A program made the translations under genes and the position numbers. Positions 55,186 through 63,665 of a stretch of 64,000 nt of DNA are shown one piece after another. Origin of the DNA: Accumulibacter sp. (lineage in GTDB: Bacteria > Pseudomonadota > Gammaproteobacteria > Burkholderiales > Rhodocyclaceae); contig NZ_JAMTDX010000081.1 in assembly GCF_023806625.1 (NCBI RefSeq), positions 33,908-97,907 on the forward strand, given 5' to 3'. The notes below the pieces were generated by a model. It saw only the letters and a list, made by a program, of their open reading frames with translations. It searched no databases and had not been told where the DNA came from. Position 1 is the first letter of the stretch; each line of letters opens with the position of its first letter.

Positions 55186-55843
55186 CAGCTTGCCTCCTGC
55201 TTGCTGGGAGTTTCCTCGGGTGCTCCATACGTCGCTTCGGTAACATTCTAGCCGATTCGATTGATCTGCCTTACGCGCATCACGCAAGGACTCACGATGT
55301 AGGTCTGCGAAAAGCCGCGAACTGCCGAGCGAGCTATCGAATCGCAGATACCGGCAAGCGGACGATCTAGATGCCCATCAACGGTGCGGGGTGGAAGACC
55401 GCGACGGCCGATCCGTTTACGGCCTGCTGAGATCTCCGAATAGCCGTTCAATTCTGGGAAAGGAGGGGACGGATAGCCAAGTGCCCGTGCCGCCGACTCC
55501 TGTTGCACCAAGGGTCGCACGCTTGCCTTGGGTATCCTCGGTTGCCCGCCAGCAGGCAGATGCGGCAGAGAGTGGCAAGTGTGTCAGTTCCCATCCCGGC
55601 AGTTAGCCGAATTCGTCCTTTGCAGTCTTGGCCCGTTGTCGCCAGGGCTGCCAACCCGGAAGTCAGTCGGCGCAGTTCGCGCGCTACCGAAGTTCGTGAC
55701 TTGTCGCCTGCTGTTCTGACGACCGCCACTCTTGGATTGACGGCGACAACAGCCTGTAGGGAGAAACGCGTGTTGCGCGGGGCTTTGGTCGCGTATCATT
55801 GTGACTGTCACGCGATGCAAGAAAGCGAGTGCTTGGGAAAGCG
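55186..55843. other. Intergenic, no convincing gene
   Basis: In this 658-nt stretch the open frames on either strand lack recognisable products. It is the divergent promoter region between the leftward restriction operon and the rightward cargo genes. TAGAAT at 55245-55250 (minus) and TTGCGC...TATCAT at about 55772-55799 (plus) are promoter-like. GTGAC-T-GTCAC at 55801-55811 is a short palindrome before the first plus-strand gene, possibly an operator. Confidence 0.45.
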
Positions 55844-56095
55844 ATGACCGGCCTGAAGCGAGACCGACTGGCCAGAGGAAACCAGCCGATGACTGCTGCC
55901 GAGCGCAAACGGGCGCAACGGCAGCGTGACCGGCGGGCAGCGACAGACGCCATCGACGATGTGCAGAACGCACCACTGCGGATACTGTTAATGATCGTGG
56001 GCCGTGTCGAAACGTCAGAGCCAGCGCGACGCTCGGCGCAACGAGCTTGGGCAGAAATCGGGCGGCGCTACGGCTTCGTGACAATCACGAAATAG
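55844..56095 (+). CDS. Hypothetical basic protein, 83 residues
   Basis: This small, lysine- and arginine-rich protein contains a helical stretch (MTAAERKRAQRQRDRRAATD) and a hydrophobic helix APLRILLMIVGR. ATG 55844 is favoured because the 83 residues begin the basic coil; a start at 55829 has no better site. It is the first of four rightward genes. The function is unknown. Confidence 0.5.
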   Translation: MTGLKRDRLARGNQPMTAAERKRAQRQRDRRAATDAIDDVQNAPLRILLMIVGRVETSEPARRSAQRAWAEIGRRYGFVTITK

Positions 56096-56104
56096 GGTAA
56101 GGCC

Positions 56105-56929
56105 ATGGAAACGATCGAAGGTACTTCGGTGAGCCTGTCTGCAGTAGTTCCAATTCAGACGATCGCCAAAGCGGCGTCGGGACCGCAAACGGGAGCGTAT
56201 GAGGCGGTACGCTTGAACGCCATGAAGCACGGCATTCTTTCCAAGTTGGCGGTGCTGGCCCACGAAGATCATGCCGAGTTCGCTGACCTGTTGGCGGCGC
56301 TGATCGAGGAGCACCAACCCGCCGGCGTCACCGAGGGGCACCTAATTGAAGAACTGGCGACGATCATCTGGCGCAAGAGACGCGTCTTGCTCGCAGAAGG
56401 GGCAAGGATCAACGACGGGTTGAAGAGCGTCCTGCGCAGCACGACGACACTGGTCCCGGCGGCCGCACCTTTCCAATCGGAACTGTCGGGAGAGCATGTC
56501 GACTTGCCCAGATTGCTGAACGCGACGGCCGAGCGAATCGCGGAACTTCAGCAGGAGGCCGAGTTGGACTTGGCGGCAACCCGCAAGGCGGCAGCGATCC
56601 TCGCCAAGGGTGGTCCGAATGCCTACGAGAAGGCTCGGCGGGCGCTGCTTCCCGGGTCGCGCGATTGGTGGGACGTTCAGGTCAGTGAGGAGGAGTACCC
56701 GGGCACCGTCGAAGGCTTGGCGGAGTTCATTCGTGAATCGCTCGAACCGCTGTGCGTCGGTATGGTGCAGCAGGTGCGGCATGTTGCGGCGATCAAGGCG
56801 CAGACTCTGGGCGCCGGGTTGCAAGCGCATCGATTGGAAAACCTGAACCGCTACGAAACGCACCTCGACCGCAAATTTGAGCGGACATTGGCCATGCTCC
56901 TGAAGCTGAAAGAGCTGCGCGGCGGATGA
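56105..56929 (+). CDS. Hypothetical protein, conserved in mobile elements
   Basis: This 274-residue helical protein has the segment AYEAVRLNAMKHGILSK, a motif family seen in many small phage- and island-borne proteins, and HLIEELATIIWRKRRVLLAEG. A long helical C-terminus ends LDRKFERTLAMLLKL. No enzyme motif is seen. It is 9 nt after the previous gene, so the two form an operon. Confidence 0.7.
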   Translation: METIEGTSVSLSAVVPIQTIAKAASGPQTGAYEAVRLNAMKHGILSKLAVLAHEDHAEFADLLAALIEEHQPAGVTEGHLIEELATIIWRKRRVLLAEGARINDGLKSVLRSTTTLVPAAAPFQSELSGEHVDLPRLLNATAERIAELQQEAELDLAATRKAAAILAKGGPNAYEKARRALLPGSRDWWDVQVSEEEYPGTVEGLAEFIRESLEPLCVGMVQQVRHVAAIKAQTLGAGLQAHRLENLNRYETHLDRKFERTLAMLLKLKELRGG

Positions 56930-57046
56930 GACCGGACACCGTTAAAAACGGCGGAATGCTCGATGTGGCAAGGGATTCGCGCTGATTCAGCAAAGGATAC
57001 GAGGCAAGCTTGCCAAATGATTTCGGCAAAATCGGAGTGCAAGAGA

Positions 57047-57685
57047 ATGGGCGGCAGCGGAAGCGGGCGGGGATGCCAAGGCGGCAAGGCCACGACAAGC
57101 GACATGCGGACGCTGGATGTCCGGCGGCTGCAACGCGATGGCCTGCTACAACCGGGTCGGGCCTTCGGCTGGCAATGGACAGGCAACGGCGAGGAGGTGG
57201 CGTCGATCCAGATCCGCACCGATGTCGACCGTGTGATGCTCAGGTATCGCAGCCGGAACAACGGCGGCGAATGGCAACCGATGGAGTACCCCGTCACTCT
57301 GGAATGGACATCCTGCTACCTTGGCGGTCGGCGCGCGTGGTTCCGCTGCCCGGCAACCGGATGCGGGAGGCGCGTGGCGATTCTCTATGGCGGTTCGATC
57401 TTCGCCTGTCGGCACTGCTACCGTCTGGTCTATGCGAGCCAGCGTGAAGCCGAGGACGATCGTGCGCGGCGGCGGGCGGAGAAGATCAGGCGGCGTCTGG
57501 GCTGGCCGGCGGGCATTGCCAACCCCGACGGCGGGAAACCCAAGGGGATGCACTGGCGCACGTTCGCGCGTCTGACTGCGGCCCATGACGCGTGTGCGGA
57601 TGCGTCTCTGGCGGGGATAGTGAGGTGGCTGGAGTCGATGAAGAGGCGGCAACACGGCGTACGCGGTGGCGGCGACGGCTGGTGA
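57047..57685 (+). CDS. Zinc-ribbon hypothetical protein
   Basis: This 212-residue protein starts MGGSGSGRGCQGGKATTSD. It has a beta-rich domain (LDVRRLQRDGLLQPGRAFGW) and a zinc ribbon CPATGCG with CRHCYRL, two CxxC-type pairs about 18 residues apart. ATG 57047 has GGAG upstream. Similar proteins occur widely in proteobacterial accessory DNA. The function is unknown, though nucleic-acid binding is likely from the ribbon. Confidence 0.75.
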   Translation: MGGSGSGRGCQGGKATTSDMRTLDVRRLQRDGLLQPGRAFGWQWTGNGEEVASIQIRTDVDRVMLRYRSRNNGGEWQPMEYPVTLEWTSCYLGGRRAWFRCPATGCGRRVAILYGGSIFACRHCYRLVYASQREAEDDRARRRAEKIRRRLGWPAGIANPDGGKPKGMHWRTFARLTAAHDACADASLAGIVRWLESMKRRQHGVRGGGDGW

Positions 57686-57799
57686 CGAATCTGTTTCGCA
57701 AAATCGCCCTCTTTGCTATCGTCCTTGCTCCCGCATCCTGCGGCAGCGCGGACCACTGGCCGCACATCGTTCGGCGTCACTGACACGGAAGCCCACTCT

Positions 57800-58426
57800 A
57801 TGGTCTACTTCGGCTATGACCCTGGCGGGAACGACAGGCACGGCGTGGCTGCCCTGGACGTTCAAGGTGGGAAGCCAGTCTCCGTTACAACAGCCCTTGT
57901 TGGCACGGCGGAGATGGCGATTCAGTGGTTCTCGGCCCGGGCCGGTTCGCCGGTAGCGATCGGCGTAGATACCCTGACTTGCTGGAGCACGGGACCGGCA
58001 GGTTGGCGGCCCGCCGATCGTTGGCTGAGGGAGAACTGCCCCCAAGTTGGACAGAGTGTCGCGGCACCAAACTCCCTGTATGGATCGATGTCGCTCAATG
58101 GGATGATGGTTCTCCTCGCCTTGCGGGGCATGGCGCCTCAGGTGATGATCACGGAGACGCATCCGAAGGTGATGCACTGGTATCTGTGGGGTGAGGCATA
58201 TGACTTCGTGGCGAGGCGATCTGTGATGGTCGAAGCCCTGGCTAAGGAACTGGGTCTCGATCTCGCGTTGGAATCCGATCACGAATGGGATGCCGCACTA
58301 TCAGCCTTGGCGGCATTCCGGGGCTCTAGCGGCCAGTGGCAGCGCAATCTACACGCCATCGCCCCGGACAAAGATGAGCGCCTCGTAATGCCGTGCGGCG
58401 TGACCAAATACTTTTGGCCCGCGTAA
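57800..58426 (+). CDS. DUF429-like (RNase H-like) protein
   Basis: This 208-residue protein has YFGYDPGGNDRHGVAALDVQ and VAIGVDTLTCWSTGPAGW, the acidic strand pattern of DUF429 RNase H-like proteins, then TETHPKVMHWYLWGEAYDF. ATG 57800 gives the family N-terminus; the frame upstream is not conserved. It ends 257 nt from the attR repeat, so it is the last gene of the island. Confidence 0.6.
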   Translation: MVYFGYDPGGNDRHGVAALDVQGGKPVSVTTALVGTAEMAIQWFSARAGSPVAIGVDTLTCWSTGPAGWRPADRWLRENCPQVGQSVAAPNSLYGSMSLNGMMVLLALRGMAPQVMITETHPKVMHWYLWGEAYDFVARRSVMVEALAKELGLDLALESDHEWDAALSALAAFRGSSGQWQRNLHAIAPDKDERLVMPCGVTKYFWPA

Positions 58427-58526
58427 GTGTGACCTCGTTGGCTGAGGTTCCGTCAAGGCTGCGCTTGCAGCGGAAGATCCTCCAGCGGCGCGGGGCTTGC
58501 TGGCGTCGCTCCGACGAAACGGAGCC

Positions 58527-58550
58527 GTGTAGTTCCTGTGTAATTGCGCA
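58527..58550. repeat. Right copy of the island-end near-repeat
   Basis: GTGTAGTTCCTGTGTAATTGCGCA is almost the same as 33636-33659, in the same orientation. It lies 133 nt inside attR, and the left copy lies 48 nt inside attL. An integrase arm site is inferred. Confidence 0.5.
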
Positions 58551-58682
58551 TGGAAAATTGCACAGTTTGCGGGAAGTCCGTAGAACTTGGACGCCCGCAG
58601 AAGCCGAAGCAAGTCTCTTCTGATCAATAGGTTAGGAATGTGCGAGACAAGCCCAGAAACCACTGGAAGGTTGGATTCAAGC

Positions 58683-58729
58683 ACTGAAAATCCGCGTGTC
58701 CGTGGTTCGATTCCGCGCTTGGCCACCAC
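58683..58729. repeat. attR: second copy of the 47-bp repeat
   Basis: This is identical to 33542-33588 over 47 bp and ends right before the original-looking terminator. It lacks the 5' half of the tRNA and so is not a gene. Confidence 0.92.
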
Positions 58730-58733
58730 GTTC

Positions 58734-58761
58734 AAAAGCCCGAATTCGTTTCGGGCTTTTT
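58734..58761 (+). terminator. Original tRNA-Phe terminator
   Basis: AAAAGCCCGA and TCGGGCTTTT form a perfect 10-bp stem with a 7-nt loop and a T-run. It lies 5 nt after attR, where the terminator of tRNA-Phe would have stood before integration. Confidence 0.85.
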
Positions 58762-58883
58762 CGCATCTGCCCGCAACGCCAGTATTGGCGCGATTCGCGG
58801 ACTTGGCCTCTTGAGCACGGACAGCCCCACGTCACGTTTCCTGCGTCCATTCCGCCGTTTTTCTCTCTCTGTTCTCTGCTGCC

Positions 58884-58901
58884 CTCTGGAACATTCCAGA
58901 G
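58884..58901. promoter_or_regulatory. Perfect 18-bp palindrome
   Basis: CTCTGGAA-CA-TTCCAGAG has 8-bp arms. It sits in a 270-nt gap without genes between the island and the minus-strand HTH genes. It may be an operator or a recombinase site; no reader protein is identified. Confidence 0.4.
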
Positions 58902-59033
58902 ATCAAGTCCTGTATTCATGCGGGTTTGCAGGCTGTCGGTTTGCTTCTTCGCTTGCTCGGGAGAGCGCGACCGAACCAACGAAAAGCACAAGAAATAGCC
59001 GCCTTGCGGCGGCGTGTCGGTGCGGCACGGATA

Positions 59034-59513
59034 TCAGCACAGCCCTGCCGCCAGCGCCTCACGTTGCGCCAGCCACGACGCGGACAACTTGCCGCGCAGC
59101 AACTGGCTGACGCCCACATCGAGGTGTCCTAGGGCGAGGGCTTCGATCAGGTCGGGGGCCAGTTGCGCCAGTCGGCTCATCTTGCTGGCTTGGCTGAGGT
59201 CGATGCCCTCGGCCGCCGCGATCTCCGTCATGGAGCTGAACCGTCCTTCGTCCAGAAGCCGCTGCCAGTGGTGCGCCAATCCGAGCGCCCGCATCAGCGC
59301 GGTGTCCTTCGCCGCCGACAGTGCTTCCCGCTCCCGAGCCGCCTCAAACAGGAATTCCTGCGGCGCGTCCAATGGCGTGATGATCTGTTTCTTGGCCCCT
59401 CGCTTCACCAGCGTCCAGGGCACGAAGGTCTCCAGACGAACGCCGCCGGCGGGCATCGGGATCTCATGGGTGACAGGGCGGCCTGTCTGCTTGCCGTAGT
59501 GCTTCTTGGACAT
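59034..59513 (-). CDS. HTH protein of the recombinase module (paralogue 1)
   Basis: This 159-residue protein has a basic N-terminus and a ParB/KorB-like HTH (MTEIAAAEGIDLSQASKMSR followed by LAPDLIEALALG). It is similar along its length to the next upstream gene (FVPW vs FVPL, EGRF vs SGRF, AEGI vs AEGL). It lies downstream of the serine recombinase on the same strand. Control or targeting of the recombinase is inferred from context. Confidence 0.68.
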   Translation of the reverse strand: MSKKHYGKQTGRPVTHEIPMPAGGVRLETFVPWTLVKRGAKKQIITPLDAPQEFLFEAAREREALSAAKDTALMRALGLAHHWQRLLDEGRFSSMTEIAAAEGIDLSQASKMSRLAQLAPDLIEALALGHLDVGVSQLLRGKLSASWLAQREALAAGLC

Positions 59514-59522
59514 CTCGCCTCC

Positions 59523-59885
59523 TTACTTGAACTGTTCCAATGTCTGGTGCTGGTCTTGCCAGAGCGCCGGGATGTCGTTGCGCATCAGCCACCGCAGTGT
59601 GAGCCGCCGAGGCTGGCAACCCCTCATCAACTGCTCGACGACGTCCGGAGCGAGTCGTGCCAATCGCAGCAGCCGGCCAACCGTGGTTGGCATCAATCCT
59701 TCGGCCCGGGCGATCTCGACGACGCTCTGGAACCTGCCGGAGTCGAGCAGGTCATGCCAGTACACGGCCCGGGCAACGGCCTTGATGATGCGGACGTCGT
59801 GGGCGGATTCCCTCCCGTCGACCAGCAGCTTCCCCTTCTTCCGCTTGAACTGCAGGGGCACGAACGTTTCCAGCGAGTTGTCCAT
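59523..59885 (-). CDS. HTH protein of the recombinase module (paralogue 2)
   Basis: This 120-residue protein starts MDNSLETFVPLQFKRKKGK. The HTH reads VVEIARAEGLMPTTVGRLLR with LAPDVVEQLMRG. ATG 59885 overlaps the recombinase stop by one base (TGATG), so they are co-translated. It is the shorter of two tandem paralogues, 9 nt upstream of the other. Confidence 0.7.
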   Translation of the reverse strand: MDNSLETFVPLQFKRKKGKLLVDGRESAHDVRIIKAVARAVYWHDLLDSGRFQSVVEIARAEGLMPTTVGRLLRLARLAPDVVEQLMRGCQPRRLTLRWLMRNDIPALWQDQHQTLEQFK

Positions 59886-61264
59886 CAGGCCTCGACCTCC
59901 AGCAGTTCCGCACCAATGCCCCTCGGCGCGAACTCCCCGATCAGCTTGTCCCAACCCAACTCCCGCCACTTCACCTTGATGCCCTGCACCTCAGCGACGT
60001 GGACGAGGTCGATCCGTTCGATCATCAGGTTGGCGAGTCGGTGCCGCTCGACCGGGAACAACTGATCCCATACGTCGTTGAGCCGCCCCATCGCCAGCAC
60101 CGTACTCGCTTCGTCGATCTGCGCGCCGTTGTGCTGGATGTGACGCACCACCGAGGCGATGGCCTCGGGGCTGGTCAGCGCTGTCCGGATCTGGACGACC
60201 ACCGCCGCTTCGATCTCCGGCGCGGGCAGGCGCTCGTAGCTCTTGCCCGGCGCGCCGAAGCGACTTTCCGACTTGGACACGTAGTAGTGGTATTTGCGCC
60301 CGTTCTTGCGCGTGTAGGTCGGGTACATCCGCTCGCCCGAGGGCGAGTACAGCAGCCCGCGCAGCAAGGCATCCGTGCGTGACCGAATCCTGGTCTCGAC
60401 CGACCTTCTGCGGCCGTCTTGGGCCAGCACCGCGTGAACCTTGTCCCAAAGTGCCTGGTCGATGATCGGCGGGTGCGCGCCGGGGTACCAGTTCCCGTTG
60501 TGCGACAACTCGCCCAGGTAGATGCGGTTACGCAGCAGCTTGTGCAGGTACTTCTTGTCCACGCGCGCGCCGCTGCGGATCTGGCCCTCCTGCGTGGTCC
60601 AGGACTTGGTCGTGATGCCGTCGGCGGTCAGGTTGGCGGCGATCTGCGTCGGCGAGCCGATGGTCAGCATCTCCTCGAAGATGCGCCGCACCACGGCCGC
60701 CTCGGCTTCGTTGATGACCAGCAGGCGGTTCTCGACGTCATACCCCAGCGGCGGCACGCCACCCATCCATATCCCCTTGCGCTTGGCCGCCGCGATCTTG
60801 TCGCGGATCCGCTCGCCGGTGACCTCGCGTTCGAACTGGGCGAAGGACAGCAGGACGTTGAGCATCAGCCGCCCCATCGAGGTGGTGGTGTTGAACTGCT
60901 GGGTGACGGCGACGAACGACACCTTGTGCCGCTCGAAGACTTCGATCAGCCGGGAGAAGTCGGTCAGGCTGCGGGTCAGGCGGTCAATCTTGTAGACCAC
61001 GACGATGTCGATCTTGCCAGCCTCGATGTCTGCGAGCAGGCGCTTCAATCCGGGCCGCTCGAGGTTGCCGCCGGAGAAGCCGGGGTCCGTGTAGTCGTCA
61101 GGGACGGCAATCCACCCTTCGACCCGTTGGCTGGCGATCGAGGCCAGACCGGCTTCCTTCTGCGCATCGATGGAGTTGAACTCCTGGTCGAGGCGTTCGT
61201 CCGTGGACACCCGGCAGTAGACCGCGCAGCGCTTGCGGGCTTTGCTGGCTGGGATCTCGCTCAT
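59885..61264 (-). CDS. Large serine recombinase
   Basis: This 459-residue site-specific recombinase has a resolvase domain with catalytic S20 (YCRVSTDER), DYTDPGFSGGNLERPGLKRL, VVVYKIDRLTRS and the REVTGERIRDKIAAAKRKG helix, then a recombinase domain. The zinc-ribbon position (LLRGLLYSPSGERMYPTYTR) has lost its usual cysteines, as is seen in a subgroup of these proteins. ATG 61264 overlaps the DUF2924 stop by ATGA. The target site is not evident. Confidence 0.9.
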   Translation of the reverse strand: MSEIPASKARKRCAVYCRVSTDERLDQEFNSIDAQKEAGLASIASQRVEGWIAVPDDYTDPGFSGGNLERPGLKRLLADIEAGKIDIVVVYKIDRLTRSLTDFSRLIEVFERHKVSFVAVTQQFNTTTSMGRLMLNVLLSFAQFEREVTGERIRDKIAAAKRKGIWMGGVPPLGYDVENRLLVINEAEAAVVRRIFEEMLTIGSPTQIAANLTADGITTKSWTTQEGQIRSGARVDKKYLHKLLRNRIYLGELSHNGNWYPGAHPPIIDQALWDKVHAVLAQDGRRRSVETRIRSRTDALLRGLLYSPSGERMYPTYTRKNGRKYHYYVSKSESRFGAPGKSYERLPAPEIEAAVVVQIRTALTSPEAIASVVRHIQHNGAQIDEASTVLAMGRLNDVWDQLFPVERHRLANLMIERIDLVHVAEVQGIKVKWRELGWDKLIGEFAPRGIGAELLEVEA

Positions 61265-61710
61265 GGCGTACCTCCCGTTCGCAGACCGAAGAACAGGGGC
61301 CCACTCCAGTGAGTGCCGGTGATGTGCCGAGCCACAGCAGTCAGACTCTTGAACGTGCGCCCTTCGTACTCGAATAGCTCCTCGGCGGTGACCGTCGCCC
61401 TGTGCTCGCGCGCGCCCCATTCGCGCAGCAGGATCGTGCCCGGCGCGAAATGGATGTCACGCGGCTTGGCGCGCAGCTTGATCCTGGAGTGCTTCGCGCC
61501 GATGGCCTCCAGCCTCTGCTTCGTCTCGGGCGCGAGACCACCCAAGGCTTCCTCCTGCAGTTTGTAGGCGATGCGCGACTCGACGTGCGTCCGGTTGGGG
61601 TAGTCCGGACGACGGGGAAAATACCGATCCCACACCGTCCAGAGTTCGGACATGGGCATGCCGGCCAGTTCGGCAACCCGCGCAGCGACAGATGCTTGTT
61701 TGTCGTTCAT
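61261..61710 (-). CDS. DUF2924 protein
   Basis: This 149-residue protein has the DUF2924 features PMSELWTVWDRYFPRRPDYP, ESRIAYKLQEEALGGL and FKSLTAVARHITGTHWSGPLF. It is regularly found directly upstream of serine recombinases of this type, as here. The function is unknown but is probably linked to recombination. It follows a 62-aa gene with a 1-nt overlap. Confidence 0.85.
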   Translation of the reverse strand: MNDKQASVAARVAELAGMPMSELWTVWDRYFPRRPDYPNRTHVESRIAYKLQEEALGGLAPETKQRLEAIGAKHSRIKLRAKPRDIHFAPGTILLREWGAREHRATVTAEELFEYEGRTFKSLTAVARHITGTHWSGPLFFGLRTGGTP

Positions 61711-61898
61711 CACAACCTCTCCTCTTGATAGGGGGTTGTATGAACGCGCTGGTCGTCCAGGAAGCCAAGGGCAGATTCTCGCGGTTTGGCGGCCTCTGCA
61801 AGCTGGGTGCGCATGATGGCGGCAGCAAGGATGGTCGTGATCTCCGCGGCGCGCTCGCGGGGCGACATCGATTCGGGTAGAGTGAATTCGGCGGTCAT
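61710..61898 (-). CDS. Small conserved protein of the recombinase module
   Basis: The 62-residue product MTAEFTLPESMSPRERAAEI has a helical region ending ALGFLDDQRVHTTPYQE. Related small ORFs precede DUF2924 and recombinase genes in other proteobacteria (from memory). ATG 61898 is chosen because it starts the conserved part; the open frame extends to 62123. Its stop overlaps the DUF2924 start. Confidence 0.68.
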   Translation of the reverse strand: MTAEFTLPESMSPRERAAEITTILAAAIMRTQLAEAAKPRESALGFLDDQRVHTTPYQEERL

Positions 61899-61980
61899 CT
61901 TCGGTATCCGTTGCGGTGGTCCAGACCGTCCAGAATGATATGACCACGGAGTTTTCGGCGCAGGGGGTTTTGGAGTAGGC

Positions 61981-62106
61981 GTGAGGACTGGAGCGAAGAT
62001 TGCGGTCAGGCTGGGGTTGGCCGCTGCACTGCTGATGGCCGGTATCGGCGTGGTGGCGGAAACGCCGACCGCCACGGTGGTCGGGGTGACTGAAGGAGAT
62101 ACGACT
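61981..62106 (+). pseudogene. Truncated thermonuclease-like gene, fragment 1
   Basis: The frame opens with a GTG and an export signal (RLGLAAALLMAGIGVVAE), then TATVVGVTEGDTT, the N-terminus of a staphylococcal-nuclease-like secreted nuclease. After GDT the homology stops and the frame runs into unrelated sequence to 62211. The catalytic residues after the first aspartate are absent. Fragment 2 at 63405 starts the same way. Confidence 0.55.
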
Positions 62107-62391
62107 CGGACTAGCGGAAGCAACCTGCGAGGAAATCGCCGAGGGGGTGATCAGTCTGATCCGGAACGCCTCGGTGGAGCGCATGGAAGTGGATGCCTAC
62201 GTGCAGGATGAGGCGACTCGTAGGGTACTCATCGTCGAGATGGGCTATTTTGCCTGGCTCCGAATCGCAGCGGCGTGGTCCAGGCCCTCCGATCTGGCCG
62301 AACGGCTCCGATTTCGATCCCGCACGACTTCCTGGTAGCCCTCGACGGCAGAACGCGACGACTTCCCAGGTACCTCGTCATTCCGGCTTGG
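62107..62391. other. Unassigned remnant sequence
   Basis: A plus-strand frame runs through ISLIRNASVERMEVDAYVQD and VLIVEMGYFAWLRIAAAWSR to 62338, with a possible start at 62147. It matches no family I know. It lies between the broken nuclease and the toxin gene and may be the 3' part of a deleted gene. Confidence 0.35.
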
Positions 62392-62820
62392 TCACAACGC
62401 AACGAGTTTCAGTCCCTGCCGCTTCGCGTTTTCTGCCAACACCGCATCCAAAGTGGCGATGCGTATCGCGTTGGCGTCGATCGCCGCGGCCAAGTGCAGG
62501 GAATCGCCGGCACGCAGGCCGCTGCTGGCATCGAGGGTCAACAATGCGGCGCGATGGAAGGTTGCTGGCTCCAGAGGCAGCAAGCGCAAGTCGTTCGCGC
62601 ACAGACGCTCGAATTGCCGCCATACCGCTTCGGCGCCCGCTTGGTCGAACTGCCTGGTTCGCCGCTTGATGCCGAGCGCACTGGCGAACTCGGTAACGCA
62701 CCAGACGCTCGACACCAGATCGTCCGACTCTCCGGCATACCATTGCGAAACACTGTTGCTGGCCGGTTCGCGGGTGCACAGCGCGACGAGCACGCTGGTA
62801 TCGACGTAACACAGCGCCAT
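62392..62820 (-). CDS. vapC: PIN-domain toxin (VapC type)
   Basis: This 142-residue PIN ribonuclease begins MALCYVDTSVLVALC (D7), with a central glutamate in WCVTEFASAL and aspartate in RAGDSLHLAAA. The N-terminus overlaps the antitoxin stop (TGATG). It would be a toxin cleaving RNA, held in check by the upstream gene. The length is normal. Confidence 0.85.
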   Translation of the reverse strand: MALCYVDTSVLVALCTREPASNSVSQWYAGESDDLVSSVWCVTEFASALGIKRRTRQFDQAGAEAVWRQFERLCANDLRLLPLEPATFHRAALLTLDASSGLRAGDSLHLAAAIDANAIRIATLDAVLAENAKRQGLKLVAL

Positions 62821-63065
62821 CAGTAGCGCCCGCCGCGCCTGACCTCTTCCATCACCGGGTCGCCCATCGGCATCGCCGTCCGACTTGCCTCGACTTCCCT
62901 GGCAAAGGCTCTGCGGTCCCACCTGGCCGGGCGGATGCTCAAGCCGCCGTCGGGCGTCAAGGTCGCGTCAACGGTGTCGCCTTCCTTGATTCCGGCACGG
63001 CGCGCATAATCGGCAGGGATGCGCAAGGCAAGGCTATTGCCCCACTTGGCGACTAGCAGGTGCAT
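62820..63065 (-). CDS. vapB: AbrB/MazE-type antitoxin (VapB)
   Basis: This 81-residue swapped-hairpin AbrB protein reads LLVAKWGNSLALRIPADYAR, then EGDTVDATLTPDGGLSI. It is the antitoxin and autorepressor of the pair. Its C-terminal tail, rich in charged residues, would bind VapC. It is translated before the toxin and overlaps it by one base. Confidence 0.85.
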   Translation of the reverse strand: MHLLVAKWGNSLALRIPADYARRAGIKEGDTVDATLTPDGGLSIRPARWDRRAFAREVEASRTAMPMGDPVMEEVRRGGRY

Positions 63066-63404
63066 GGTGGTCGTCCTCGAGAATCTACATGAACGGATAT
63101 ACGTTACCAGCCGGACGATCGTCGCGCAAGCTTCGCTGAGCGGCACGCTACTGTTTTCAGTAGCCGCCGCGAAGACGTGATGTTTCCGCTGCGCTGCCCG
63201 GAGCCGGGCTTCCTGAACGAGCCTGAATGCCCAAGCCCAGGAGCGTGCTGTTCCGCATCGCGGACCCGCATACCATCGCGGCGCCCGAACTCCATCCGCA
63301 TGTTGCGTCGCCGGATCGCGTTTAGTCTTGCGGGCGCCGTCTCGTCGATGGCGAGGCTGAGAGAAGAGTTGCCCTCGACTGCCATGACGCGGTTCAATTC
63401 GACC
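63066..63404. other. Intergenic region, no gene seen
   Basis: This 339-nt region contains only an unconserved extension of the plus-strand frame and a minus-strand shadow. The vapBC promoter should lie near 63070-63130. Confidence 0.5.
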
Positions 63405-63665
63405 ATGCGAACAAGCAATTCTTGGTTGCCTCTGTTGCTGATGCTCGGTGTCACCGCCTCGGCGGACACCCTGACCGGCACGGTGGTGGGCGTGGCGGAC
63501 GGCGATACGATCACGGTGCTCGATGCCAACCGCGAGCAACGCAAGATCAGGCTCGCCGGCATCGATGCGCCCGAGAAGGCGCAACCCAGAAAGGTCGGAT
63601 TCTTGATCGCGCTGATGGTCAGCATCGGCGCGTCTGCGGGCGCTCGGTTCACGGGGGTTCTCTAA
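63405..63665 (+). pseudogene. Truncated thermonuclease-like gene, fragment 2
   Basis: MRTSNSWLPLLLMLGVTASA is a signal peptide. TGTVVGVADGDTITVLDANR and KIRLAGIDAPEKAQP then match the staphylococcal nuclease N-terminus, with R, D and E active-site residues of the first half present. After PRKVG the frame turns into a hydrophobic stretch (FLIALMVSIGASAG) and ends at 63665, so the C-terminal half, including the last catalytic arginine, is missing. It is probably a second copy of fragment 1, broken by a different event. Confidence 0.6.

Noticed and set aside
55248-55830. Several 60-115 codon frames on both strands upstream of hsdM
   Set aside because: They have no ribosome site in a good position, no conserved segment, and mutually exclusive frames. 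They are treated as intergenic.
58683-58729. A second tRNA-Phe gene
   Set aside because: Only the 3' part from the anticodon stem is present. There is no D-arm or 5' acceptor strand, so it is attR.
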